Assembly (NCBI GenBank): GCA_009667805.1
Contig: CM019063.1
Coordinates: 190,708,661 to 190,772,660 of the forward strand
Source of the DNA: Leptobrachium leishanense
Taxonomy: Eukaryota; Chordata; Amphibia; Anura; Megophryidae
Reading direction: 5' to 3'
Length of the DNA stretch: 64,000 nucleotides
Numbering within the stretch: the stretch's first letter is position 1; every line of letters starts with the position of its first letter. The notes under the pieces were generated by a model. It made no database searches. It was not told where the DNA came from and saw nothing but the letters and a program-made list of their open reading frames with translations. A program made the position numbers and the translations under genes. Below, piece after piece: positions 23,272-35,630 of the stretch.

Positions 23272-23509
23272 ATCCTTAGTAGACATGTGCATTCGTTTTA
23301 GTACTAAAACGATTTAGTCCGAATTTTGGGATAATTTAGTTTTCGTATGACTCAAGAGAAATGAAACTGCTCAGTACAAAAAACGAAAGAAACTAAAATA
23401 AAATGCACTACATTTTAGTGTCAGTCCTTTTTGTGATATTACATTGATGAGTGAAGGAGACCAGCAATGAAGAGCGCAACATTCGAAGTTCTGCACCCTC
23501 CACATGCCA

Positions 23510-23800
23510 ATGCAGTAGGATGTTCTATACAGAGAGGGGCATTAATTAATGCAGGGGGATGTTCTATACATTATACAGAGAGGGGTATTAATGCAGGAGG
23601 AAGTTATATACATTATACAGAGAAAGGTATAAATTGAGGAGGATGTTCTATACAGAGAGGGACATTAATTAATTCAGGAGGATGTTCTATATATTATACA
23701 GAGAGAGGTATTAATTAATGCAGGTGGATGTTGTATACATTATACAGAGAGGGGTATTAATTAATGCAGGAGGATGTTCTAAACATTATACAGAGAGGAT
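23510..23800. repeat. Tandem repeat with GGATGTTCTATACATTATAC units
   Basis: About five or six imperfect units of 45-60 bp contain GCAGGAGGATGTTCTATAC, ATTATACAGAGAGGGG and TATTAATTAAT. Confidence 0.8.
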
Positions 23801-24052
23801 CCTTTTTTTCTCAGCCCTTTAAATCCAGTGGCTGTGAGCGCGGAGATCGACTGCTTGTTACATTATCTCTCAGTACATGTATCAGGCTCAGCTGTTACAG
23901 TAACTGACTAACAGCGCTCAGAGTTTCAGTAAAACAAGGAAATAGTATTGTACTAACCTCTTATATATAAAAATATTATTTACTAGTTTTACTGAAACTC
24001 TATGCGCTGTGATGAGCAGCAGTCAATTACTGTAACAGCTTTGCCTGACACG

Positions 24053-24600
24053 GGGCAGTATTACAATGTTGGTGCTAACTTAACCAGAGCTGTTGTAAAC
24101 TGAAAACCTCCATAGGCTACAATAGCTCTGGGAAGTTTACAACAGCTCTGGTTAAGGCTAGGGACAGATGAGCGCATTTTCTGCGGCCACCGTCAAAATG
24201 TACGTCGATGCGTGCGCACGCATTTTTTCACGGAATACGCTTAAGTGGTCAGACGATGCGCAATTCTGGACGTATTTCATGACGATGGGGTGAAAAGTTT
24301 GAACGTTATGTTGGCCGCACACTAGCAGCGTCTGACATCTCCTAATCACGCACACACGCTGCTATGCGGCCGCAGCGCACTCTGTACGTCAGTACCAGCG
24401 GTTTAACGTTCTCGAAAAAATGCGTTCATTTTCCACTTGCGTTGCGCAGCCGGACTTTTGTGCGACCGTACTTCGTATATTGGCCGTCATTGCCCGTCAT
24501 CTGCTGCTAGTGCGGCCGTGATTATGTGCGCCAGAACGCACGTTCGCACTGCCTCAGTCTGACCCTAGCCTAAGTTAGCACCAACTATGTAATATGGCCC
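24053..24600. mobile_element. GGGCAGTATTAC MITE hosting a Harbinger-like MITE
   Basis: Terminal segments GGGCAGTATTACAATGTTGG and CCAACTATGTAATATGGCCC are inverted repeats, and the interior arms (AACCAGAGC and GCTCTGGTTA) are also palindromic. Without the inserted element (24156-24570) the unit is about 130 bp. A sister copy at 46606-47566 is interrupted at the same TTAA. Confidence 0.8.
24156..24570. mobile_element. Harbinger-like MITE, TAA target duplication
   Basis: The left end GGCTAGGGACAGATGAGCGC and right end CAGTCTGACCCTAGCC are inverted repeats flanked by TAA on both sides. The 415-bp interior is rich in CGTACG-like motifs. It is non-coding. Confidence 0.8.
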
Positions 24601-24822
24601 ACATTGTGCTGAGAGTGAGAGATACTGTAACAAGCAGCGATCTCAGCCCTCTGAGGAGCCACTACAATAGTAATTGTATCCATTGGTTTTCGGATGAATG
24701 AAAGTAGTTTTCATACTAAATAACTGAAAACGAATTTCTTTAGCAACTAAATAAATTGCATTTTATGACTAATCCATTAGTTCAAAACGAAATTTTGTGC
24801 TGTGCACATGTCTAATCCTTAG

Positions 24823-27800
24823 GCTTTGGGGTGGGAGATAAATAACATCCAATTATAGTCTGAAGGAGCTCCTTGTGGAATCCTCTCATTGACAAGGGTA
24901 AGCAATGCAGTTATGGGTGTTCATCAAAGGTTGAGTAAAGTCCACAGGTCTACCAGACCTTGCTCAGTCTCTTTTTTTTGCCTACACCCTATATTTGTTC
25001 TAAACTATTTGCCGGTGGTGCTTGCATCCATGCCTTAGTTCACACATGTTTCATCTTATTATATTCACTACATCATCCTATTGCCGCTATAGTCTATTAC
25101 CCAACACCTTGTTAATTTTGTTTAGCTTCTTCATATCCATATCCTTTTGCTTGCCTATTGCATCTGTGCATTTCTTCCAAATAAGTATATGATAGGACAA
25201 CATGAGGTCCACTTTGACCATTCCATACTGCAATGCAAACAACATAGAAAATCTGTGCAGTGATAGAAAAGAAGTCTAGAACAGGAATCATTACAGAGAG
25301 AGATCTATAAAATAAGCTGTGCAAAATAGTAGTAACATTATTGCTTACCTGTGCAAGTATATGTTTCTCCACGGTTTGGAGAACAATGATATGCTTGCCT
25401 GAAATTCCAAATTTTAACCATAAAACATAAAAACTCAGTACTTTATTAATTCCACAGGTTTCTTTATTTACATATGCAACGACATGCCAAGCTTGGCTTC
25501 AAGGATGAGGGTGCGAGTTGCTTCGAACATGCCGTGAGTAGTACCCTGTGCTAGTGATGCCTGTGTTGCAATCCTGTTTGGCAACTATGAAATTCACCCA
25601 TCCATTTACTTCAGACAGAAGAGATCATCTCCACTCTGATTATTTTACCACGTGACTTCATGTGCTTCACTCATCCTGGTTGTCATGTAGCACTTAATAC
25701 CGTCTAAAGTTTTACTCAATCAGCTAAATATAAGCAAAAGTGTTAAAAAAATTCTACTCTATTTTATTCTAATCAACCTAACTTAGCTACATAAAAAAAT
25801 CAGTTACCATCTCACCAAAACTCACTGCTGAAAATAGCCTTTCATTTTTTGTTCCGTTTTCAGTTCTAGACTGGTGTCCAACACTGCTTCCACTTTAATT
25901 ATGTATGGTATGTCCTTCTAGCATTAGACTCTTAAGGATTAATGCAGTATAATTAAAACAATATGAGTCTGTGGCTTAAATTCACAAGGTTAATATAAGG
26001 GCTGAGAAAAAGAGAAGAGATGAGCAGTGAGATTCACTAAACTTCACTTCTTGACTCCAAGCATTAGTAAAACCTCACAATTGTTTGATTCACTATGGAC
26101 TACCAAGGTGCCCCATCTTCTGGTAAGCCTAGGCCAGGGGTCAGCAATCTTGGCTCCCTGATGTTTTGGGAACTAAATTTCCCATGTGGCTCAATCAGCC
26201 TAATGGGTGACTGAGCCACATGGGAAATGTAGTTCCCAAAACATCAGGGAGCATAGGGATCTCTAAGGTTGCAGAGTTTTTCTTTACAATTCAACAGATT
26301 TTCTAATAATGGATGCATATTTATTAGTTTTTAACAATCATTTAAAGGCTGTGCATTTTTTCTTGTGTAAATATCTTATGTTTCAACTTGACCAGCCGTT
26401 TTTACTTTAGAACTTTAGATCTGTGAGCAAAATCTCTTACTTGTCTGTGAGATGCAGTCCCTATATTTACTGTATAATGGAGAGAACCATGTGACAATAC
26501 TCCATATTAAGTATACCATTTTTATTGGAATCATGCTCCTTGATTGTCATGAGTCAGCCTTTGGGTACTGTGAAATAACATTCCGTGAGCCTGAATAAAG
26601 CAGTAGTAGAGAGTTTTGCAAGAAATGCAAAGCATGCAGTATTTAGTGAGTATAAGACTCATTGTTATAGTAATACAGATAGTTTGTGTCACATTCACAT
26701 ATATATAAACGTTCTGCCAGTGCACAAATAATGAACCGTTGAACCTTTTGGAGACATGAGGGACAAATAAAAAAGCAAGATTAATCCTATTCATAGAAAT
26801 CAAGTTCCATATGCACAAGCAATATATGAAGAGGGACTATCTGAAATGGATGCAGTTTTGGACAGTGCCTTTAGGAGCAATTTTAGAGAATATTTTGGGG
26901 AGGGAATCAAAGCAGAGATCAGTTTTGTAGGAGTTTACCAAGCAGTGGCATCCTCATCCAAAGGAACATTTGGGGTAGCATTCTTCATTATTTTTTGCAA
27001 ATAATAAAAATGATGAGAATAATCGATTCAGCGTGAGGAAAACTATTGAAATTGTTCCTAGAGGATAATATTTGTGTAAAGAAACAGAGATAACAGTGTT
27101 AGAAAAAATAAACTGTACTGTAGCTCTTTTTCAATGATTACAGTCTTGCGAGGTGTTTTCCATCTTTTTGACTGCATGGAGAGTATGTTTAGAGCACCTT
27201 AACATACCAAGAACTTGGGACGTTTCTGAAATCTGCCCCAGCTGTGGCCTCTTTAGACATGCTCAGTCTGGCAGAGTCAAGTTTGAATGCTTTGTCATCT
27301 TTTTAAACTTCACCATGAAGTACTAGAAGCATACAGATATACAAATAAACATATATTTACAAAAAAAGAAGTACTAGAAGCAGCTTGGAGATGAATTTTG
27401 GAGAGTATTAGTATCACCTAGAAAGGGGTACTGAGGTTTTGTCATAATTGGTAGATAAGGTCAATGCAAATAGGAGCAGTTAGAAAATATTTGGGAGAAA
27501 TTATTGCAGCAGTGAAACGTTTTGGGAAATTATAGAAGCTGTGTGAGAGGAAAAGAGAGTTACAGAAGCATTTAGGCAAAGAGTTAGTGAAGAGTTTATA
27601 AAAGCAAACAGGACCTTTTTTATAAATCGTTACATGTAGAGCGAGAGACGTGAGGTGAAGATCTATAGGAGCAATGGAAGAAAAGACAGTACGAGGTTTC
27701 TGTAGCCTCAGTACAGTGATACAAAGAATTATAGATAGTTGCTAAGGATTCAGAATCAAGCATACTGATTTTTCATCAGTAGTCGTAAGTAGTTGCAGGA

Positions 27801-28846
27801 ACAACTCATATATACAGTATATGAAGAGGAGTAAAGAGAGATTAGGGAAGTCATTGGAGACGCTCTTTGTGGGACTAGTTGAAGACATTTTAGTCATATT
27901 TGCATATACACAGAACAGATGTCTAATACTAGGACGAGGGGCAGAATTAATATGGAGTGTTTTCAATAGGAAATATTAATGTAGAAGCTACTGATCTTTT
28001 TAGGGTCATAGTAGCAATATAAAAACTAGAAATAACCATGTGTAAAACTTAAATTAAAAAATTCCATTAAATTCAAAACCTCTCCGTTGCACTGAAGTTG
28101 CCAGTACATTTTCTGACATATATGATTGTGACTCATTGAATGTATTCCTTATTGTTTAGAACTCACAACCTTGTCATCCATGTTGTGGTTGGATGGCACA
28201 ATCTGCCTTCACAGCTGCCATAGTGAGAATGTACCTTCTGAACTCATTAATCTGCATGATACAGAAAGACATATCCAACACGTTTGGTCACGCAGGTAGA
28301 GATGGAGACAATCTTGGTGTGTAAGTGGGTGGGTGAAGTAGGTCTAAGCACTGGTACAGTTCCCTGGTGTGATGGATGAATTACAGTGACAATATTGTCA
28401 AATATTTCTTGCTATAAAGGGATTATTTCTTTAGTAACTTTTTTTCATTTACAATCATTACATCAGAACGTCTTCTTAAGCTCATTCTTCGTAGAGGTTA
28501 AATTCGGCTTGTTGGATGCCATCTGTTTGTTTTTGTTTGTGTCTTTGTTTTGTTGGTGTCATGCTTTGCAAACATTTGCATTGTACACACGTTGTTGCCC
28601 TTTAAACAGAGGCCATTCTAGGAAAGCTTTCATATTTCTCTGGATCTTTTTGCAACGTTCTTTAATTTTCTTTGTTGCTCATTTATGACTTCAGTCATAC
28701 ATGTGCCCTTCATGTAACAGAAGGCATTATGGTGGGCATGTCCTGCACCTGAAGGAGTAAAACCCTTAGAAAAGCAGGGGTTAGGAAGCCTGCAGTGGCG
28801 GGGCAATGCTCTGCACGTGCTCTTCCTGCAATTGCTTTATCTTTCA
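24823..28846 (-). other. Intergenic region, probably including the DTX1 3' UTR
   Basis: No exon is recognised. The DTX1 stop codon is at 28847, so its 3' UTR must begin here and run toward lower coordinates. Minus-strand AATAAA hexamers occur at 25442-25447, 25463-25468 and near 26517; any could be the real poly(A) signal, which cannot be decided from sequence alone. A palindromic MITE lies at 26135-26275. Confidence 0.4.
26135..26275. mobile_element. Palindromic hAT-like MITE, degenerate
   Basis: It begins CAGGGGTCAGCAATCTTGGC. Arms such as CCCTGATGTTTTGGGAACTA and TAGTTCCCAAAACATCAGGG are near-perfect reverse complements. The right terminus is decayed and no target duplication is clear. 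Confidence 0.6.
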
Positions 28847-29074
28847 TCAATAGGGCAGTGAACGATCCTCACTGACCCCTTGCAGGTTTAGTTCAGCTAG
28901 CACATTGTCCAGATAGTTTGGGTCTGGGTAACCATGGCCTGTAAGATTTGACCCAAACTCAGTCTTATGATGTATTTCATTCCACACCACGGTATTGGAC
29001 TCCCCGGTCGTACTAGATGTACCAATGGCAAATATTAGACGTCTATCCCATGCTGCCACTAGTAACCGCAGGAC
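28847..29074 (-). CDS. DTX1: DTX1 last coding exon: end of the Deltex C-terminal domain
   Basis: The exon follows the minus-strand acceptor TTTTCACCTACAG and ends with TGA at 28847-28849. It reads [18 protein letters not shown], then [20 protein letters not shown] and [18 protein letters not shown], ending SEDRSLPY. This is the C-terminal half of the Deltex C-terminal (DTC) domain, which in deltex proteins binds ubiquitin or NAD and assists substrate modification by the adjacent RING. It joins in phase to the exon at 33187-33276. The last dozen residues differ from the recalled mammalian end. Confidence 0.95.
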   Translation of the reverse strand, partial: VLRLLVAAWDRRLIFAIGTSSTTGESNTVVWNEIHHKTEFGSNLTGHGYPDPNYLDNVLAELNLQGVSEDRSLPY

Positions 29075-29506
29075 CTGTAGGTGAAAATAGGGGAAAAAAT
29101 TCAAAGTGGAAAATTCTGAAGAGCGTGCATAAAACCTATATGACGTACTGTGTGTAAAGGTCGAACGGAGGGACAAAAAAATTATAGAAGTAGTAGATAA
29201 TGTATTCAAGAACAATCAAAACAACATTTCAGCCACTTCTTTAAAAAAAACAAAAAAAAAAAACATGTAATGCAAACAGGATGTAGATCATTTCTCCAGC
29301 ACATCATGACAGCTAAATCACTAGTTCATGTTACTTAATCCCAGAAAAGCTGAACATTGCATCGCTCAGTTCTTGATGAATGAAATTCTAAGCAATGTGG
29401 TATCTCACAAACACTTTGGGTGTTCGGATGTAATGTTTACTCTTTGCATTGCATGGCTTGCACAAAATATAGGTAAACTATAATAAAAGTGAGCAAAAAA
29501 CAAGGT
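29075..29506 (-). other. DTX1 intron sequence; nothing recognised
   Basis: The stretch contains an A-rich run near 29250 but no recognisable element. Confidence 0.3.
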
Positions 29507-30046
29507 TTGTGAGACTCCTGAGAACGAGCAACAGCTCTAGTGGCCTGCTCTACAGTGGGTCCCCGCTCAGGTTTAACAAGGTTTTAGCTCAATGGTGGCA
29601 GTACAGAGACAACTGCTCCATATGCAAATCAGACTGCTATCACCCAAAAATGATGTCCAGTAATGAGATGCCAAAGAAGTCATCTCTACATGTGCAGCAG
29701 CCCCTGATGATCATTTTGGCCTTGTTAGGCCTCATCAGGAGGGTATAGCTGACACCCCTCTAGGCACCTCGAGCAAACGAGGTGCCTAGAGAGGTATCCG
29801 CTATGCCCTCCTGACAAAGCCTAACAAGGCCAAAACGTTCATCAGAGGCTGTGGTTCCTTTCATGCAGAGGAGGCTGTCTTGGCATTTCAGCTCTAGTCA
29901 CCCTTTTGTGGGTGATATCAGTCGCATTTGCATATGGAGTAGTTCTCTCTGTAAAGACACCATTGAGCTAAAACCTTGTTAGACCTGAGCGAGCCCCACT
30001 GTAAGGCAGACCACTAGTGTTGATGCCTGTTCTCAGGACCCTCAGT
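29507..30046. repeat. Large palindromic repeat of about 540 bp
   Basis: The left arm (for example ACTCCTGAGAACGAGCAACA; CTAGGCACCTCGAGC) pairs with the right arm (GAGGTGCCTAG; GTTCTCAGGACCC) around a centre near 29775. It contains the phrase GGCCTTGTTAGGC in one arm and GCCTAACAAGGCC in the other. It has the structure of a fold-back MITE, but no target duplication was found. Confidence 0.7.
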
Positions 30047-31224
30047 GACGTTGCCCATTTTCAGAGCTTTCAGGTACTTTTGCTCGCTAAACTATATTAA
30101 CAACCTCATTAAAAGTGTTGGAATAGTAGAGCCAAGCAGCCAATGGTTACTTGCTGTTTATGCTTACATGCCTCCACCTGTGCCACATGACACAAGGGTA
30201 TAGGGTGTTATGGGGATTATTCTAGACCACCCATATGCATTTATATACTTTTATATGTGTATTATTATCTTAGATATTGTTATATATTTTTGGTTATATA
30301 CTCTTTAGTATTCACTTATATTTTTTTTGCTTATGTGGAGGTATTAGGGAGCCTCCTGTATGAAGTAGCTGCCTTTGTATATACAAATTATTATCTCTGC
30401 GCATCCAAAAAATACTTTATTTTTTTAAAATTTATTTTAACTTTTCACAGCTAAGGCTAGCGTGCAAACACTCTCCATACCATCACTGAATTAACCCTCG
30501 TGGAGCCAGTAGGGCATGATTTGTTTCATCTGAAACTAATTTTACGAATTCGGATTAACTGAATTGCGTCATGAACAACACAACATTTGGAAAAACCAAA
30601 TCATCTGAAAATTTCAGATGAATCCATTGGTACCACAACTTTCTATGGAATGTGCACAAGGCGAAGAATTTCCTGTATATTGTGTTAGCGTATGACACTG
30701 ACACATTTAAAGGAAGAGATTTTTTTATCATATGAGCAGAACTTCTGTTGCGCCTGACAAGGCAGCTTTAATCATAGTTCAGGCTAAATCATTTATCTGA
30801 GACCTAATCACACTCTATTCTAATTATCTTAAGATAGAACATGAATGCAGAGATATGACAATGGTACTGATCAACCTCTCAGCATCTTTTAACTCGTTGG
30901 ACTGCAAAACAATCACTTGTAGTCTTATCCAGGCTGCAAAGCTTACAAGCCACCTTCAAGGCAGGATTTATTAATATCAAAGAGTATTTAGACAGGAAAA
31001 TTCATCAGATTCATAAAACATGTACTGATCTAAAACAGCAATGACGCATGCGTTTGTGGTATATAATTTGTCCCTCAGAAATCCATATCCATGGCAGCCT
31101 TCTGAGAGGTCATACACATCCAACTGCGCCAACAAATGCAGAGGATATTCTATCAGAAACCAAAGGAGAACCCCTGGACCAAGTAATGCAGCCACTCCAA
31201 AAGAAATTAGGTATGATAGGATTA
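30047..31224 (-). other. DTX1 intron sequence; nothing recognised
   Basis: AT-rich intron. No transposon ends or exons recognised. Confidence 0.3.
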
Positions 31225-31335
31225 GGGATTAGCCGAACACCCCCCGAGTTCGGTTCGAGCCCGAACCCGAACTTCCCATTTGTTCAGGACCGAACCCGAA
31301 CCCCCATGCAAGTCAATGGGGCTGAAAATTCGGTT
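31225..31335. repeat. CCGAAC-rich repeat fragment
   Basis: It starts TAGGGATTAGCCGAACACCC and is rich in GAACCCGAAC. It resembles the left end of the TAGGGATGTG hAT-like family seen complete at 54935-55333. The right end is not seen. Confidence 0.45.
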
Positions 31336-31343
31336 TTTTAGAG

Positions 31344-31527
31344 CAGTGTTCCCCAACCCTGGTCCTCAGGGCCCACTAACAGGCCAGGTTTGCCAGATAT
31401 CTGAAGCACAGCACAGGTGTTATGATTTGCTGCTCAGTGATTGCAGGATTCAGTCTGCATTTCCCCAATGTGATCTGCAAAATCTGGCCTGTTAGTGGGC
31501 CCTGAGGACCAGGGTTGGGGACCACTG
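31344..31527. mobile_element. hAT-type MITE with perfect target duplication
   Basis: The 184-bp element has ends CAGTGTTCCCCAACCCTGG and CCAGGGTTGGGGACCACTG, flanked by TTTTAGAG on both sides (31336-31343 and 31528-31535). The terminal CAGTG and 8-bp duplication are diagnostic of hAT. Confidence 0.92.
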
Positions 31528-31919
31528 TTTTAGAGTGCCCTCCAAGAGGGCATATATGCTACATATTTGCCATAAAAGGTGTATGGGGGTCCGGGTAGTG
31601 CCCTGGGGGACAGGAAACAAAGACAAAAAGTTTTAAAAAAAACGTTTTTAAAGGGACTGAGTTTTCCATGAAATAAGGGTTAAAAATAAAAACCAAAAAT
31701 TCCTTCAAATATCGTGCCTAGGAGGTCCCATAACCTGCCCGTGAAGTGGCGGATTTCTAGGTTGTATAGAAACACTTAAAAACAAAAAAAATGACGTTTC
31801 ATATGACGGTAAATGCTTTTCCTTTAATCTATCCATAAACAACTGCTTGGGCCGGCAGTCTGTTTGAAAAGAGGAGACATTTTCGGACACGCAGAAAAAG
31901 TTTACTGATTTTTTGGCGG

Positions 31920-32069
31920 TGAAAAGCAGGAGAATGGAAACTTCTAGACCAAAAAGCCGATTTGGAAAGTGAGATAAATGGGAGAATTTTTCTGGTTTGG
32001 CTATTTTGACCTAGAATTTTCCATTCTCCAGTCATTCTCCTGAGTTTCACCTTTCTCTGAATAACCCTG
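31920..32069. mobile_element. Short CAGGGTTATTC MITE, left-truncated
   Basis: The interior and right end match 38879-39060, ending GAATAACCCTG. The left terminal repeat is missing; the match begins near GAAAAGCAGGAGAATGG. Confidence 0.7.
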
Positions 32070-32255
32070 ACAGGGTTATCAATCTTAGCTTTATTAGATT
32101 AGTTTCTTTCTTGGTAAATGCAGTGGCATTACTCTGACAAAGTCTAAAAATCCATTTACCTTTGCGTTTGATACATATTTGCAATGTACTATCATTTTAT
32201 CTTTGCAAGGTATGGGAGTAGTAAGCTATAAATTGTAGCGTTTTACCTTAATTTA

Positions 32256-33140
32256 CAGGGTTATTCAAAGAGAATCGAAAAGTCACCGCACGTTCGGTGA
32301 CTTTTCGTTCCCTGCAATTCGGCTCGATTCAGTGCTCCTAGTTCGCCGACTCTACAGTGTATTCAGTAAGCACCACAGGGCCGCCGTATTGCAGGGAAAA
32401 CCTGCGGCAATCCCAATGAACACTCACTGCGAAACCTGCCGAACACTCACCGAAACCCGCAGAAACAGCTGGATTAACCCCGTCGGACACGCCAGAGAAA
32501 CCCGACCAGCCGTCGTTCACAGCGCAGAGCAGCTGCTGGAAAAACCCGACATGCAGACGAACGAGGTGAAAAAAAAAAGTACGCTTGAAAGTTTGAAATT
32601 TGAAACACTGTTTGCAAAAAACTACAGAACGAAAATGCCTGGAATTTACATATAAGATCCAATGAATGATAATAAAAAGGGCAGTTACAGTAAAAAGAAA
32701 AGACGCTTTAAAAAAAAAAAACGGGATTTTTTTTTGCCAAAAAATGCCTAACATATCCTAAAACATCTATAAATAAAGAGACTCTTTACTGCAGAATATA
32801 ATATTAAACGGTTTATTAGATATTGAATTAAAATGGGAATATTTTTAACATTGAAGCCTATGGGAATCGCTTGAATAAATCTGTCGGATTAAACCACCGA
32901 ACAGCAGGGCATTTCGGCAACTTTTCCCTGCTGTTTGGTGTTCTCTGAATAGACTAAGCATTGCTTCTCTATGGGGATTTCACTGCCCTCGAACAGGCAC
33001 CGTATGTGCAGGCAATTCGCCAGGATTTGGCAAACTGCCTGCTCTCTGAATAGCCGAATGGCCAGGAAAGGCAACCGTACGCTGAATTTCACTGTTCGGT
33101 TACCTTTCGACCACAATTCGGATCTCTTTGAATAACCCCT
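32256..33140. mobile_element. Long CAGGGTTATTC-family element
   Basis: It starts CAGGGTTATTCAAAGAGAAT and ends CTTTGAATAACCCC, where the last bases have changed. The 885-bp interior aligns with 16572-17464 (GTGACTTTTCG, CCGTATGTGCAGGCAATTCG). It ends about 46 bp from a DTX1 exon. Small open frames within it are not supported as genes. Confidence 0.8.
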
Positions 33141-33186
33141 TTGACTGAATAAGTCACATACATGGAAACCTTTTTTTTTTTTTTAC

Positions 33187-33276
33187 CTTTCTCCCCTTTT
33201 CATTATCTGGCAGGTAGCAATGACGTGGGAATCCTCTAGCTGTGAACTTTCTTCCAGAATTGGGATGTTCAGGTCC
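33187..33276 (-). CDS. DTX1: DTX1 exon: middle of the Deltex C-terminal domain
   Basis: The minus-strand exon lies between the acceptor TCCTCACTAG and the donor GTAAAA. It is exactly 30 codons and reads [18 protein letters not shown], then [12 protein letters not shown]. It fits the recalled mammalian deltex sequence nearly residue for residue and joins in phase on both sides. Confidence 0.95.
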
Positions 33277-33417
33277 CTAGTGAGGAAAGACAAAACTTAA
33301 TATCTCAATAATAAATTATATTATAGTAATAAACTGTATATACACCACATTATCTCTTTTATAGTTATGTGGATTTTTCATATTTTTACAGCACATGACA
33401 TTGGAGTTGATCATTAA

Positions 33418-34110
33418 AGGAACACTCCAGTCTGAAAATCACCCCCCCCCCTTTTTTACATTATATTAAAGCTATTGCCCTAACTAGTCATTCAGTATAT
33501 ATACATATATATTTTTAATGTAATACTTACCCTAAAAACGACACTTTTCCAACGGCGTTTTTTTTTTTTTACTCACCTCCCTCCTCTTCCGCTCCCGTCG
33601 TGGAAACTTGGAACTTGGCTACAGGTTTACGTGCAAAGCGCGCATGCGCGCCTATCACGTAAACCAGCCAATCAGCAAATCAGCAGGCTTCCTCCCGGAA
33701 TCCTGATCATTCAACCGCGCATGCACGGAGCAGCGCACGTTCACGAGCGGCGAGGTGAGCTGATGTTCACCCCGCCTGCTCGTCTAAAAACTCTTTGGCG
33801 GAGGAGAAGGAGGAGGAGGCAGCGGCTCCGGCTCCTTCTCCTGCGCATTCCCGCGACTCTGCCGGAGTGGTAGGACTTCATCGCACTTCTAGCGCGATGA
33901 CGTCCCAGCTTTGCCGAGAGTTCCAAAACGCGGGGACCTTGAAACCCGATCAGCTGATTGACAGCTGGGAGGGCGGAGTAATGTCCACCGCTTCTCTCAG
34001 CAATATCAGCCGATCGGGAAAAGATAGAAGGCTGGGGAAAAAAATGGGATACTTCAGGCAATATGACCACCTTAAAAAGCTGAGGTGGTCATATTGCCTG
34101 GAGTATCCCT
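33418..34110. mobile_element. T2/Kolobok-like MITE filling a DTX1 intron
   Basis: TTAA (33414-33417 and 34111-34114) flanks ends AGGAACACTCCAG and CTGGAGTATCCCT. The TTAA duplication followed by AGG is the pattern described for Xenopus T2-type (Kolobok) MITEs. An internal CGCGCATGCGCGC core is shared with 46926-47535. The element makes up about 80% of the 869-bp intron and ends about 31 bp from the 5' splice site at 34146. Confidence 0.75.
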
Positions 34111-34145
34111 TTAATTTATTGCTGCGCCCAGTATTCACTTCATAC

Positions 34146-34307
34146 CTGGATTCCGCTGGGGATATCATACACTATGCGTATAGTCTTACACTCGGGATAC
34201 CCAGGCAAAGAGTGAGGGATGACATGAAATTCCATTTTCCCAGGAGGCTGCGTTCCTGTTTTTTCTCCATAAATTGCCTTACACGTGGGACACTGCAAGC
34301 TTCCATC
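34146..34307 (-). CDS. DTX1: DTX1 exon: end of RING and start of DTC domain
   Basis: This minus-strand exon of 54 codons follows TCCCACTAG and ends before GTATG. It reads [20 protein letters not shown], then [17 protein letters not shown] and [12 protein letters not shown]. The CPTC pair is the last zinc-ligand pair of the RING finger; the sequence after it starts the Deltex C-terminal domain. Phase agrees with neighbouring exons. Confidence 0.95.
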
Positions 34308-34701
34308 CTAGTGGGACACAAGGGAGATGCATACATTCATCTCTGAAGACTGAAATGTTCTGCATACATTAGGTACTTTAAATTATTCTTTCTGCATTCA
34401 ACAGGTGAAATTCTTAGGTTTCTCCTTGTAAAGTATGATTGTACATAGATATATTCTACCTACTGCCAACTGCATCATGATTCTCTTTAAGTCTTGGAAA
34501 AGGCTTGCTAAACTATTACTTTTTTTACTTTCTGGCTGAAGACCCTGCAGTGTCTGCTTGTTTTCTCACTCCTTCTGTAATTGAACCTCAGACCGTTCCC
34601 TGTTCCACCTCAAAAATAACCAAAGCAACAGAATTTCCCACCTCTTGCTGTAAACCTGTACGACAAGGGTCACAGAGCCAAATGTTTTTTTTTTGTGAAA
34701 G

Positions 34702-34881
34702 GATTTTACCAGGAAGGATACATTGAGATTTCTCTCGTTTTCAAGTATGTCCTGGGTGGCGAGTGTGTACCGTTATGTGTCTTGCCCACTTACTGGAGAG
34801 GTTGCTCGCTGGGATCAAGCCCATGACTCCACAGGATCTCTCCATGCAGAGCAGTGATGTTACCTCTACTCCACCCAGCCA
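34702..34881 (-). mobile_element. tRNA-derived SINE, reverse orientation
   Basis: The plus strand reads ACCAGGAAGGATACATTGAG at the 3' side and ends near CTCTACTCCACCCAGCC, the reverse complement of the SINE head. The B-box region reads GGGATCAAGCCC in reverse. Same family as 20961 and 46643. Confidence 0.85.
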
Positions 34882-35005
34882 GCACTGTTTGCAATATCCA
34901 GTAGACTATTGAATAATAAGGATTAATGCATTCTAGGGCTGAAATAAGTAAATGTTTAACATTTGTAATATTATTCTTTTATCAGACTAGATTTATTAAG
35001 ATATA

Positions 35006-35188
35006 CAGGTTTATTCAGAGAAAGGTGAAACTCTGGAGAACCTTTGGAGAAGTGAAAATTCTAGATCAAAGTAGCCAAACCAAAAAACAATCTCCCATTT
35101 ATCTCACTCTCCAAATCAGCTATTTCAACCTAGATTTTTCACTTCTCCATAAGCCCTGCAGAGTTTCACCTTTCTCTGAAGAACCCTG
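35006..35188. mobile_element. Short CAGGGTTATTC MITE
   Basis: The 183-bp palindrome runs from CAGGTTTATTCAGAGAAAGG to CTCTGAAGAACCCTG, flanked by ATA on both sides. Confidence 0.8.
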
Positions 35189-35630
35189 ATACTTTAGAAA
35201 CAACATTCCTCTTCTAGAAAAGTAAAACTTCCTATTCCACTCATATTAGTCCAGATTCTCCTCTCCTCCTGTAGCACGGGGGGTTTGATCTAATTATATT
35301 GGCTGTTAATTTGGAAAAGGCAGATATATATATATTTTTTTTAAAGTAATCGTCACTTCAGACTGCTTGCAGTTTTTTTTTCTCCAAATATCGGCTGACT
35401 CAATTGAAATAATTTGGCTATAGCCAATATTTGGAAAATGCCATTGGTTAGAAAAAAAGTGAACCAGTAAAACAGCTGAAAATCAACAACAAAAAAAGCT
35501 AATTTTTTGCCAGCATCCTACAGCTTTGCGCCTTTAAACATAGCTATTAGAAATATCCGATGCTTAAAAAATTATTTTAGCCTAATTCCCTCTTTTTGCT
35601 GCCTGAAAATCCGTTTATCAACACCTTTTA

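Larger units (their letters stand above)
23280..24814. mobile_element. hAT-like element with TAGACATGTGCA ends
   Basis: The ends TAGACATGTGCA and TGCACATGTCTA (after one extra variable base) are flanked by an 8-bp duplication ATCCTTAG (23272-23279 and 24815-24822). Inside are a tandem array (about 23510-23800), a palindrome at about 23880-24050 and a nested MITE (24053-24600) that itself holds a Harbinger-like MITE. No transposase remnant is recognised. Confidence 0.8.

Noticed and set aside
32332..32754. Overlapping frames of 107 and 138 codons
   Set aside because: They fall within a long CAGGGTTATTC-family MITE and have no conserved domain.
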